64,000 nucleotides of DNA from Bartonella taylorii. GTDB lineage: Bacteria > Pseudomonadota > Alphaproteobacteria > Rhizobiales > Rhizobiaceae. The stretch spans positions 451,001 to 515,000 of the forward strand of contig NZ_CP083693.1 in NCBI RefSeq assembly GCF_023920105.1, written 5' to 3'. The notes beneath the pieces are model-generated. The model saw only the letters and a program-made list of their open reading frames with translations. It made no database searches and was not told the origin of the DNA. Every line of letters begins with the position of its first letter. Within the stretch, counting starts at the first letter, position 1. The position numbers and the translations under genes are program-made. Below, piece by piece: positions 38,842 to 48,209 of this stretch.

Positions 38842-39859
38842 TCCAAAAATTTTATACAAAAAGAAATAGCAGCATTGAATGGTCGCCCGCTAACCGTAGA
38901 AGATCAAGCGCGCATAGGTCAAAAGATTAAAGAGCAATTTTCTGACTTTAAAGATCATGCCATTGATATCGCACGGGCTGCCGGGGGCGTTGCCGCTGCC
39001 CTTGCTGGTGGTGATGTTAATGCCGGTGCTGATGCCGCAGGTAATGCTGCGGAGAATAATAGCCTTGCATTAGCAGCACCGCTTGTTTTAGAGGCTGGAG
39101 CAGTTGTATCTTCCATAACTCCTTTAGGATGGGCAATTCTGTTAGTAGGTGGTGTAGTTGTTGTCGTATCCTATTTGAATAAAGATATTGTTGCTACAAC
39201 TGATCCCCTTGGCAATTTAGCTGTTGTGTCAAAAAGTGCAGAAGGAGACAGTGAAAAAACAGACAAAAGTACCAAAGAAGAAAAAAACAAAGCTTCTCAG
39301 GCGAGTGCTAAAGACCCACAAAACAATAATGACGATGACAACGATGGAAAAGGTAAAAAGCTTAATAAAGCTAGGGAACATCATGACAAAAAGCGCGATG
39401 AAAAAAAAACAAGAATTAAATGATGAAGGATTTTCACCCAGTGAAAAAGAATTAACGATTGAAATTACGACAGATAAAGGCACAATTAAGATAAGAACAC
39501 GTCCCGATAACACATTTATTAAGGATGGAAAACCAGCGTTTGGTGAAACAAAAACTGGCAATGCCAAACTGACTAAGAATCAAAAACTTTTTGCAAATAT
39601 TTGTAAAACAACAGGAAGCATAAAATTTTGTGGTCCTGAAGCTGAAAAGTATCTTGAGCAAAATAAAGAAAAATTCAATGAGTATCAAAAAGATCTTAAA
39701 GATACTATAGATAATTTTAAAGGTAGTGTAAAAGAATTGGAGAAAGAATTAGATAAATTTAACAAGAATTGGGCTAAAAAACAGCTAGGTAAGGAGTGGA
39801 ATGAAGGGACACTGCACTATGAAGTTGATCGACATCCAAGCCATTTAAAAGGGAAGTGA
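36983..39859 (+). pseudogene. 5'-truncated CdiA/FHA-type cassette 2, PD-(D/E)XK-like nuclease toxin, frameshifted at an A9 tract
   Basis: The hemagglutinin-repeat and pretoxin region is shared with cassette 1 up to AAENN. It then diverges into a hydrophobic helix pair (PLGWAILLVGGVVVVVSYLN) and a Lys/Asp-rich linker. The frame ends at 39423 (KKRDEKKTRIK). If one A of the nine at 39401-39409 is removed, it continues DEKKQELNDEGFSPSEKELT into a further 140-residue domain ending at 39859 with TKGT-like basic strands, RPDNTFIKDGKPAFGETKTG and NAKLTKNQKLF. The D...ExK spacing and following LTxNQ resemble PD-(D/E)XK restriction-like nuclease toxins. There is no secretion domain or start codon with a ribosome-binding site. 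Six bases later begins a large protein that occupies the immunity-gene position. Confidence 0.75.
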
Positions 39860-39865
39860 AGCATA

Positions 39866-42496
39866 ATGAAAACCAAAGATGCAACAGAAATTTTAAAAAG
39901 ACTTGGCTGGAAGACTTATCGCCATGAAGTTGGAGATACATTGGCTTATTATCATCTCTCCGATCGTATAATACGCATTCTCTATGATGTTGTAGATTAT
40001 GGAGAGGATGGTGGAAGGTTGCGGCTATCAGTTGCTCTTACCACCGCCGCTTATTGTCTTGCTGAGGAATATGATAATGGCGAACAGTCGCGCTATGAAT
40101 ATGGTGATATGTTGATTTATGCAGAAGAAAATTTCGGAATTGTGGCACAGAATCTTTCAGGAAGTCATATTGAGGAAGCTTTGAATAGGGTGATTGTGTG
40201 GGCGAAAGCACAAGATATTGAACAAAAATTGCGTGAAGAAGCCGCCAATCATTCTGCTGTTGCACAAGCATTGCTTGGCGATATTGATGCTTTAAGGTCT
40301 GATAAGCCGGCACCTCAATTACATGTACCAGAATTTGCAGATTACAAAGCGATGACGCGGTATGAGCGCCTCATTCTTTTTGCGCAAGCTTATAAAAACG
40401 GAGAGTTAGACGATATTCTAACGCGTAAAAAGCCCAAACAGCGCTCGATAAGCTTTACAGCAGCAAGCCGTATTCTTAAAACCCAAGGGTGGTTTTCTAC
40501 GGAACCTGGAAAAATGTGGCTCTCTTTGCCAGATCGCTTTATTCAGTTTGATTTTGGTTTTTTACATCTCCATAACAATTACAATGTCCGTCTTGAAGCT
40601 GAGATCTCTAACGAAGAGATTTCTGTGGCTTGCAAATATATTTACTATAGGAGAGAATATATTTGGATACGACCTACGGATATTTATCAGTCTTTTAATA
40701 CGATTGGGGGAGGGATTTTTAGCGGTTTTGATAAAGGGATTGATATTTGTGTGGGAACATTAAATGATCACGAGCTTATCAAAATTTCTGAGCGGGTGAT
40801 ACAATGGGCACGCGCCCAAGATTTACAAGCATCGATCGAAAGTAAAACACTTGTTCAAAAATATAGCTACACTCTACGTATAATCTGGCATTTGGCTTGC
40901 TTAGCATTGACCGGTAAGATTGATATCCTGAAATCTTATCAAAGTTTTCTAGAAGCAGGTACGATTTCTGAACATTTGGATGACGATGAAGTAGAAAAAT
41001 ATGTTAACCATGCCGTTGAATTTGCTGAAAAACATCTGAAAATTCTTCATGAGAGAGAGGAAGCAGAAGCACATCTTGGTCCACAAGCTTTGATTACTTT
41101 CAATAAAGTTACAGAGCAATTAAAAGTGATGGGCTGGACAGTTTATCGTGATAAAAACTACAATCGCAATGCTTATTTTGTAAGTAAAGACCGTATCATC
41201 AATATAATGTATAACCTTCAAAGTGATGAAGAAGAGCCGATTGTTGCATTTAAGGCTTCCCTTTCAACACTTAGTTTTTCTACTGCTCATAGAGAGATTT
41301 TCTATAATATGCCTCAATATATAGCCCTCAAAGAATCAGAAGAAGTTTATACAGTTTCTAGTACTGAATTGGATGGAGGCAAAGTTAAGGAGATTTGTAC
41401 AGATATACTTGAGTGGGCTGATCGGCAAAATGTCAATCAGATCATTTATAATTATGTAGCATTTCCCCCAGACAGTGAACTTGATCTTGTAGCGCGTCAC
41501 CTTATTGCGCTTGTTTTGATTGGGGATGTTGAAAAGCTCAAATCTTATAAGGAGAATTTTAGAAAGGGAAATCCTTTAGGTTTTGTGGAAGAAATCTCAA
41601 AATATAGAATTGATAATCTTCTCACTCTTGCACGGGGTTATCGAGCGGGTTTTCCTAAAAACGCTCCGATTTTGTCCCTTGATCCCCAAACAACATCTAT
41701 TGATTCCAAAACTGTTGCTGTTGAGGCGATAGAGGAGGTAGATGAAGCGGATGACAATGATGATCGTCTCACTATGGAAAGTGCAACAGCACTTTTAAAA
41801 AGCTTAGGCTGGTCGACTAAAAAAATCGATGGTGATGATTATATAGCAAGCTATCAATTGGCTGATCGTGAAGTAGACATTCTTTATAACGATGAAATTG
41901 CTAAAGATTGCCCGCAATTTGATAGCGCCTTTTTGATTAGCACGGGCATTCTTTCCACCGCTTGTAAATTCATTGATCCTACCAACATGCAAGATTTCCC
42001 AGATTTAGAACTTAATTTTGAAGCCAAGGGATTAGAAATCTTTGAACCAGAGGTTAGTGAGGACCGCTTAAAACAAGCGCTTGATGATGCGCTAGAATGG
42101 GCAGTCAAAGAGATTGATCTTTCTGAAAGACTTCGCTCTGATTATGGCACTTCTCCTTGGCAACAGGATGCAAAGTCCAAAACAGACAATAAGGATTACG
42201 CTTTGCTTCATATTGGTGCTCTTGCTTTGTTGGGCGATATTGAGACTTTACAATCTTATCAGAAAAGCTTTACGGCAGGTGATCATCTAGGTTTTGACGA
42301 GAGTATCGGCCAAACCCACCTAGAACGTGCATTAGCTTTAGCCAAAAAAGTAGAAAAAACCAAGCAACTGAGCTACGCTTTGATTGAACAGGTGGCAAAA
42401 GATTTTGATGATCAACAAGAGGATATCAGCAAGGAGCAACCCCGCTCGTGGAAAGAGAAAATAGTCAATTTTATCGGAAAAAAAGACAAGAAATAG
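39866..42496 (+). CDS. Four-repeat protein in the immunity position of CDI cassette 2
   Basis: An 876-residue soluble protein made of four tandem, diverged units of about 200-230 residues starting near residues 1, 192, 404 and 632. Each unit opens with an 'A..LK.LGW' segment (ATEILKRLGWKTYRHEVGD; ASRILKTQGWFSTEPGK; VTEQLKVMGWTVYRDKN; ATALLKSLGWSTKKIDGDD) followed by a 'DR.I.I.Y' strand. Each has 'WA..QDI' near its middle (degenerate in unit 4) and most end in 'LLGDI..LKSYQ..F.AG..LGF'. I associate the unit with a poorly characterised family seen in Bartonella (possibly DUF6990), which needs checking. It begins six bases after the nuclease-toxin stop, so it is most simply the cognate immunity protein, perhaps a fused array protecting against several related toxins. 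No signal peptide or catalytic motif is visible. Confidence 0.75.
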   Translation: MKTKDATEILKRLGWKTYRHEVGDTLAYYHLSDRIIRILYDVVDYGEDGGRLRLSVALTTAAYCLAEEYDNGEQSRYEYGDMLIYAEENFGIVAQNLSGSHIEEALNRVIVWAKAQDIEQKLREEAANHSAVAQALLGDIDALRSDKPAPQLHVPEFADYKAMTRYERLILFAQAYKNGELDDILTRKKPKQRSISFTAASRILKTQGWFSTEPGKMWLSLPDRFIQFDFGFLHLHNNYNVRLEAEISNEEISVACKYIYYRREYIWIRPTDIYQSFNTIGGGIFSGFDKGIDICVGTLNDHELIKISERVIQWARAQDLQASIESKTLVQKYSYTLRIIWHLACLALTGKIDILKSYQSFLEAGTISEHLDDDEVEKYVNHAVEFAEKHLKILHEREEAEAHLGPQALITFNKVTEQLKVMGWTVYRDKNYNRNAYFVSKDRIINIMYNLQSDEEEPIVAFKASLSTLSFSTAHREIFYNMPQYIALKESEEVYTVSSTELDGGKVKEICTDILEWADRQNVNQIIYNYVAFPPDSELDLVARHLIALVLIGDVEKLKSYKENFRKGNPLGFVEEISKYRIDNLLTLARGYRAGFPKNAPILSLDPQTTSIDSKTVAVEAIEEVDEADDNDDRLTMESATALLKSLGWSTKKIDGDDYIASYQLADREVDILYNDEIAKDCPQFDSAFLISTGILSTACKFIDPTNMQDFPDLELNFEAKGLEIFEPEVSEDRLKQALDDALEWAVKEIDLSERLRSDYGTSPWQQDAKSKTDNKDYALLHIGALALLGDIETLQSYQKSFTAGDHLGFDESIGQTHLERALALAKKVEKTKQLSYALIEQVAKDFDDQQEDISKEQPRSWKEKIVNFIGKKDKK

Positions 42497-42710
42497 CACT
42501 TTAAAAATATCAAAAAGATTTCAGAAATTTAGAAAATAAGGCGCGATCCAAAGCCTTGATCACTAGTTGAGAAACTCAACAGTGGTGTGGCTCTGATCAT
42601 GGTTTTGGTGCAAGATTTTAAGGAAATAACCTATTATTCCATAGATTATCAAAATCTCTTTATAATGGGTTTTTGTCACTTTTATTAGTTCTTTTTTACA
42701 TCACTATCTT

Positions 42711-43352
42711 TCATATCGCCCTCTTTTTAGAAAGTAATACGTTATTAAAATCGGTTCCGTGAGGGGCTTGCATCATAAAAACTTCAAAGCCTTGGCTATA
42801 GGCACGCTTTGGTAGGATGAAACCTGCTTTACGCCCCGCATTATCACCATCATTGCAATTGTGAGACGTGTTTTGATATCGGGTAAATTTACACGCATCA
42901 TGCCATGGGTAGAAGTGGATGCCCGCAAACGCACAAGATGCGATAACAAGCAAGACAGCAAAGCCATACCGGTTTCATGCCCTCATAAATGACAAGATAC
43001 GGTTGATTGGCTTGGCTTAAATGCACATCGCCGTCTAACAGAGCCCAACATAGCTTTTGTTGGTGACAAATCTGTTTTGCTTTTTATCTTCAGAACAAAA
43101 CTGTTTTGAAAAAGAGAACATGTGAGAATAAGCTTGTTTACCAAGGTAACCAATTCTGATGAGAGTTTGTATGATCTTTCTAAAAGAACAGCCAGCATAA
43201 CAATATACTAAGAGACGCTCATCATTTCTATTGGCAGGGGATAAACTAGGCAGCCTATCATTATGGGTAGGACAATGGGGAAGTCCATAATGCTCATACC
43301 AAACACCATGCAATGCATTGGTTATGCTCTGAGCATTCATATATTTGTACAT
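42711..43352 (-). pseudogene. Decayed phage/plasmid-type primase (zinc-ribbon + Toprim)
   Basis: The N-terminal piece (43352-43035) contains GLPHCPTHNDRLPSLSPANR and LLVYCYAGCSFRKIIQTL, the CHC2-like zinc-binding pattern of Toprim primases. Further along, in shifting frames, come MALLSCLLSHLVRLRASTST and then NDGDNAGRKAGFILPKRAYS with GFEVFMMQAPHGTDFNNVLL, the Toprim core ending. At least two frameshifts and a deletion in the middle make it non-functional. This family is typical of prophages and integrative elements in Rhizobiales. Confidence 0.75.
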
Positions 43353-43494
43353 TTTCTACCCTATGATGTTGCGTCACAGGAGGTTTTTTCTATAGGAACG
43401 CCGACAATATTCATAATTGTTCTTGAAGTTAGAAACTAGGATACAAAAATATATGGATTGTTTTATAGTATGAAAAGTCATTATAGAGAATGAA

Positions 43495-43911
43495 ATGAAG
43501 AAAATCTTAAAATTATTGAGTGGAATAGCGTTTTCCGCTATATCTGGATGTTACTCAGATCAAACTCCCCTAACGGTTGTAGATACATGGGAAAAGTCTG
43601 GTGCAGATAAGCTTGAGATAAAAAAAGCTTTGTTAGAATGCGGAACGCAGACTTTTTCTGATCTTTCTTCAGAAAAAGGTCTGAGCATTCGTGAAAAACT
43701 CAATGCGCATGCATCCGTTGATGCTTGCATGCTCCAAGCGGGATTTCGTAATAAATTTGAAGAGCCGAGGTGGTGTGAGCGTGAGAAGTATAAAGTTTAT
43801 AATCTTTCCATTTGTCGTCCAGGCGCTGTTATTCCTCAGCGAAGTGTTGAGATACGCTTAAATAGTCCTTATTGTAAAGAGAATAAAGATCAACCGGAAT
43901 GCCAGCCTTAA
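43495..43911 (+). CDS. Small putative lipoprotein
   Basis: A 138-residue protein beginning MKKILKLLSGIAFSAISGCY. The stretch AISGC is a convincing lipobox, so the mature protein would start at Cys19 and be lipid-anchored in the envelope. The remainder is polar with several cysteines (LECGTQTF, DACMLQAGF, RWCEREKY, SICRPG, PYCKENKDQPECQP). The DACMLQAGFR...W/CE pattern resembles small lipoproteins of phage or conjugative origin in Bartonella and other bacteria. Function is unknown. It lies between a dead primase and an AlpA-like gene inside the element, where it is one of few intact genes. Start: ATG at 43495. Confidence 0.65.
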   Translation: MKKILKLLSGIAFSAISGCYSDQTPLTVVDTWEKSGADKLEIKKALLECGTQTFSDLSSEKGLSIREKLNAHASVDACMLQAGFRNKFEEPRWCEREKYKVYNLSICRPGAVIPQRSVEIRLNSPYCKENKDQPECQP

Positions 43912-44000
43912 GTCTTGCTACTTGTGATGAGAAACAATTCCCCATCTCAACAATGTCTGAAGCAATATGACAATAGGGAATGCGTTGAGCATTTATCTAG

Positions 44001-44201
44001 TTAACATTTTATTGTATATCGTTGCTGTTTTGCTTGCTCGATGACATTGATAAGATCTGATTGTAACCAACGCGATAAAAAACCAAATTTTAAAGGTTTT
44101 GGGAGAGATCCATTAGTCACATGACGGCGAAATGTCGAAACACTCATATGAAGCAGTTTTGCACTTTCACGGTCTGTTAAAAGAATATCATTTTCTGTCA
44201 T
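44001..44201 (-). CDS. AlpA-like helix-turn-helix regulator / excisionase-like protein
   Basis: A 66-residue DNA-binding protein: LLTDRESAKLLHMSVSTFRR then HVTNGSLPKPLKFGFLSRWL. This is the winged-helix pattern of AlpA/MerR-type excisionases (HTH_17), which control integrase expression or excision of P4-like elements. It lies on the same strand as, and downstream of, the broken integrase at 44438-45546, the usual partnership. The frame is intact and of normal length. It may still repress something, but its integrase is dead. Confidence 0.8.
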   Translation of the reverse strand: MTENDILLTDRESAKLLHMSVSTFRRHVTNGSLPKPLKFGFLSRWLQSDLINVIEQAKQQRYTIKC

Positions 44202-44437
44202 ACTAAAATCCTTTCAGTCTCAAAAAACAGAAACAAATCATAAGTATTTATTAACCATATTTTTGAATCATTTGAAAGGTATTTAATCTATAAAAAACAG
44301 TGTTTTATTATAGTTTTTCTGATGTGATAATTTATGACTCTTATTGAGATGATATGAGAGAAAAGAAAGCTAAAGTTATCCACAAATCATGGGGTTATGC
44401 ACCCCATCTGTTAAGATTGACCGGTGACATAAGCTGC

Positions 44438-45546
44438 TCATTTATCCATATAGACACGACGCTGTTCTAGATAGTCAGTACGACGATAGGCACGTTCTAC
44501 TTGCCCTCCTACCACATGCCCCAGAATAGTTTCAGCGACCTCATAGGGGGCATCGGTTGTTTCAGCAAGCCAATCGCGTAAACTAGACCGAAACCCATGG
44601 GGGCATGCTTTTAGTCCAGTCTGTTGCATATATTTTAACATACATTTCTCACCAAGAGGATCACGACCAGTTGCAGAAAAAAAGAAACCATTACGAAAAA
44701 GCAAGCGCGCTTGTTTCAAAATTTCTAATGCTTCTGTTGATAAGGGCACGCGAAATTCTGTTGTAGCATCACGCCTTCCTTTCATATTTTCAGCAAGGAT
44801 TGTTCATAGATCCCCCTCAACCTGATATGACGCAAAGGACGTGTGCAAACGCCTGTCAAAATAAGCAAACGTAATGCCAGATATGTTATGGTTGTTGTTT
44901 TACAAAGCGCCTGATAAAAGGCAGGGACATCTCTCCAATCCATAGCTGGTCTATTCGTGATCTTATGGCGTTGTTTGCCTAATAAAGCTTGTGCTTTTTC
45001 TGTTGCCTGTAAATCAACATCCAATCCTAAGGCAGCAGCATGTTTAAGACAAAGATTAAGACGCATCAATGCTTTCTCTGCTGTTCTAGCTTTTGTATGC
45101 CAAATAGGGGCAAGAGTATTGCGTATCTCTGTTTGAGTAATCTCTGAAACCGGCAGACAGCCTAATTTAGGGAGAATATGTAGGCGTAAAGGTGCAAACC
45201 AGTTCCCATCTTTGCTGTCACCTTTTAATTCAGCTTTACGGCTTTCAAAAGCATCTAAAGCAATATCTTTTAAGTAATGGAGATTACGCATTGCCTCACG
45301 CTTTTGTTTATTGCGTTCTTTAATGGGGTCACGCCCCTCACGTAAAACAGAGCGCCACCCAGTTGCACATTCACAGGCTTGTTTTAAAGAGACGTCTCTC
45401 AAGGTACCCAAGCCCATTTCATAGCGGCGCCCATGAAGGGTATAGCGTAAAATCCATTGAGCACCTCCATCTTTACGCTTATGAAGAAGCAAGCCTGCAC
45501 CCATCATTATATTTTCCAGCCCCCAATGTTGCGACAGCCCTTGCAT
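44438..45546 (-). pseudogene. Frameshifted P4-type tyrosine integrase
   Basis: Two overlapping frames together make one integrase. The upstream part (45546-44782) has the arm-binding region (RYEMGLGTLRDVSLKQACEC, then GRDPIKERNKQKREAM) and core-binding helices, and ends after LLILTGVCTRPLRHIRL. The downstream part (44785-44438) has MKGRRDATTEFRVPLS, HGFRSSLRDWLAE (His-x-x-Arg) and GHVVGGQVERAYRRTDYLEQ with the C-terminal tyrosines. An indel near 44810 breaks the frame, and a Cys stands where the first catalytic Arg is expected in TGVxTR. The start region also looks truncated. The element it served can no longer move by itself. Confidence 0.85.
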
Positions 45547-45929
45547 TAAGACGGTTCATAAGAGCCATTTTTACTCTTTTATTCTAGTGTTTTTACCCAC
45601 ACACTTATCCCGCTTATAATGTGCAAGCAAATGATTTTGATTGATTCAATATAAACAGGTTTAAAATGAGAGAATTTTACGATATTAGGGAGTCTCGTTC
45701 AAGTTACAAAACAACGATTTATCTTTATAAATAAATATTTTGCCTGATACAGATAAAAAATCCCATTACTTCGTTACTTTTGAAGACAAAGCAACTGTTG
45801 TAAAATTTAGCAAATGAACACCACTCTACGTAAAATCATCAAAAAGCACTTAGGAATATAAATACTTTTGTTTCGAATATAATGAACTAACTGTCTTAGA
45901 AAAAAAACAGCATGTAGATATCAAATACA
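45547..45929. other. Spacer between integrase relic and MFS gene
   Basis: On the plus strand a 22-codon frame at about 45666-45734 (MREFYDIRESRSSYKTTIYL...) is followed, after a stop, by an open stretch ending SHYFVTFEDKATVVKFSK. This looks like the relic of a small gene I cannot name. No attachment-site repeat or tRNA is visible next to the integrase. Confidence 0.3.
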
Positions 45930-47174
45930 TCAATGATCGTCATCTACTGTAGTGTTAAGGGGTGTTATATCTTTATTTTTCTTAATTTTTATAACTCCAA
46001 TAATTCCAGTGAAAATAATTAATGCAGACATAGCTAAAAAAGAGCTCACTAATCCCACGAGTGCAAAAAGTCCAGCAATAAAGCCAGACATTGCTTCCGC
46101 AGAGTTCGCTAAAGTTGAAAAAGTTCCAAAACTCTTACCAAAATCATCACGACGAGAATATAATTGAATAGCTGAGACTAAACTAATATCCACAAATGCA
46201 CCAATAAATCCTAAAACAAAGGCTAGCCCTAAAATTAGTTTTAAATAAAGTCCTGCTACTAAGGGCATAACAAACATAATAACCCCATACAGAAGCCAAA
46301 ATACCATTAGCTTTAATGATGTAACATTTAATATAATTTTGCTATATAATAAACCACCTACAATAGTTCCAACAGCAATGAGAGAAAAAATATAACTAAC
46401 AAAGCTTTCCTCTCCACCCACAGAAAGCACAAAAGCTGGAATTAAAAATCTTAAAGTTGCACCAGTAAATAGAATAGCAAACGATGAGCCAACGAGCGTA
46501 ATAAATAAATTATTATTTTCTGTAGAAATATATTTAAGATAGGAAGCTATTTCTCGATAAATTTTTATAAAATTGAATAGTTTATTCTTACTTGAATTTA
46601 AATTCATTAGATTAAATAACACTATAATAGATATAAAATAGGTAAAAAAATCAAAAATGAGTACTGTCGATTTATTTGCTAAAAAAAGCAGTACCGAACA
46701 AACTAAAGGGCCAATTATGGATGCAGTTTCGTCTATAATTTGTGAAATGCTATTTGCCTTTGTAAGCTCATTTATTGAAAACATTCTCGGAATAGCAGCT
46801 TGAAAACTTGGTTGAAAAATACTTCTTCCTATCGTTGTACATATTGCTGCAAAAATAAGAACAATAATATGTGCGGTATCTGTTATATAGGTTATAAAAA
46901 CTAATAATGAGGCTAATAATCTAACAAATTCACTTAAGATCATATTTTTCTTCAAAGAAAAATTATCAGCTAACCAACCTCCTATCGGGCCAAAAAAGAG
47001 AAAAGGGATAAATCGAAAAAAATACACAAGACCTGTAAAAAAGTAGTTATCTGTTAATTCTAAGACAAGTAAAACAAAAATAACTTCATAAGCATAATCA
47101 CCAACTTTAGAAATAAAGAGAGAGCAAAAAAGAGTTAATGGACTCTTTTTAAAAAATAAATTCATATCAACCAT
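45930..47174 (-). CDS. MFS exporter of the MFS_3 / enterobactin-exporter-like type
   Basis: A 414-residue, about 12-helix transporter: KSPLTLFCSLFISKVGDYAY near the N-terminus, then FFGPIGGWLADNFSLKKNMI as the first loop motif, and RSIFQPSFQAAIPRMFSINE, NSISQIIDETASIIGPLV typical of MFS_3 efflux proteins (EntS, macrolide exporter-like). The coding sequence is strongly AT-rich and ATT/TTA-heavy compared with the core genes around it, indicating foreign origin. An in-frame ATG at 47165 (MNLFFKKS) has a GGATGG site upstream and may be the true start. The substrate is unknown. It sits inside the inserted segment, between the integrase relic and the helicase fragment of the split restriction gene. 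Confidence 0.8.
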   Translation of the reverse strand: MVDMNLFFKKSPLTLFCSLFISKVGDYAYEVIFVLLVLELTDNYFFTGLVYFFRFIPFLFFGPIGGWLADNFSLKKNMILSEFVRLLASLLVFITYITDTAHIIVLIFAAICTTIGRSIFQPSFQAAIPRMFSINELTKANSISQIIDETASIIGPLVCSVLLFLANKSTVLIFDFFTYFISIIVLFNLMNLNSSKNKLFNFIKIYREIASYLKYISTENNNLFITLVGSSFAILFTGATLRFLIPAFVLSVGGEESFVSYIFSLIAVGTIVGGLLYSKIILNVTSLKLMVFWLLYGVIMFVMPLVAGLYLKLILGLAFVLGFIGAFVDISLVSAIQLYSRRDDFGKSFGTFSTLANSAEAMSGFIAGLFALVGLVSSFLAMSALIIFTGIIGVIKIKKNKDITPLNTTVDDDH

Positions 47175-48133
47175 CCGATATTAAAATTTTCTACAGTTAA
47201 AGTTACACTCCATTTAATACAATTTGTTATATGAACTTCGAAAGAATTGTATATTTTAATAAAACACTTAATAAGTTAATAGAAAACTTTTAAATAAATA
47301 ATCATCATGATACAATCATTTAGACCAATATAAAGCAATATAATAATTTTTTTATTAGTTTCTTTTTAAAAAAATAAATAATGTAAAAACTATTATATTA
47401 AAATATACCATATTAGTACAATAAATATCTCACTTTATTTCACACTAGTGTGATATTGTTATTAATATTTATATAATGTAATATTATATTTATTCTTTTA
47501 TAAATATTTTTTGATAAGAATTGATAAAGTCAACACGAATAAATAGGGAACCGTACTTACTTTTGTCAAGAATGCTGTAACACTCACTATTCTTGATGAC
47601 AGGTAGAAGATGCTTTTTAAGTAAATATTGATCATGTTATTTTTTCCTGAAGATAGCAATGTGTAGGTACTCATTGCCTATAAGGAGATGTGCTTTAAAT
47701 TTCTTGCTGAAGTAGGAAATTATCAAAATAAGTCAGATTTTAATTTTGATTGCAGTAGAAATATTTATTTTAGAATGACAAAGATATTTATGCACAAGCC
47801 ATTATCATAAACCTTGATAAACTCAGATTCACTCTTGGCTGTTTGCAACACAGCCCCAGTCGTTCTATAGGCTTCATCATAAATGATCAGATGAAATTTC
47901 GGTAAATAGTATTTCTTTTGCGCATCCGCTTGATTCACTTAACCATGAAATTTGTGGCATGTTTATTAGAAATTTGCATAGTTTTTCACAACAGGATTTA
48001 GAAAAACTTGGAGAAAAGAGACGCGCTTTGTAGAGGAATGTTAAAAAATCCTATTCCCTTACTTTTATTTAGGCATCCAGAACCTTAAAAAAGATATATA
48101 ATATCAATAAGTTGTTTATGGTATAAAATTGAA
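47175..48133. other. AT-rich spacer containing a restriction-helicase fragment
   Basis: 47175-47560 is extremely AT-rich and without genes; it contains the upstream region of the MFS gene. 47785-47945 is a type ISP helicase relic (separate entry). No other feature is supportable up to the tRNA-Lys gene. Confidence 0.45.
47785..47945 (-). pseudogene. Helicase-domain relic of a type ISP restriction-modification enzyme
   Basis: The minus strand reads VNQADAQKKYYLPKFHLIIY, then DEAYRTTGAVLQTAKSESEF and IKVYDNGL. This corresponds to the DEAH-box segment 'FDLIICDEAHRTTG...F.KVHDN' of the SF2 helicase domain in single-chain type ISP enzymes. It is upstream, on the same strand, of the C-terminal relic at 29665-30175, consistent with one ancestral gene. 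Confidence 0.7.
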
Positions 48134-48209
<76 letters not shown>

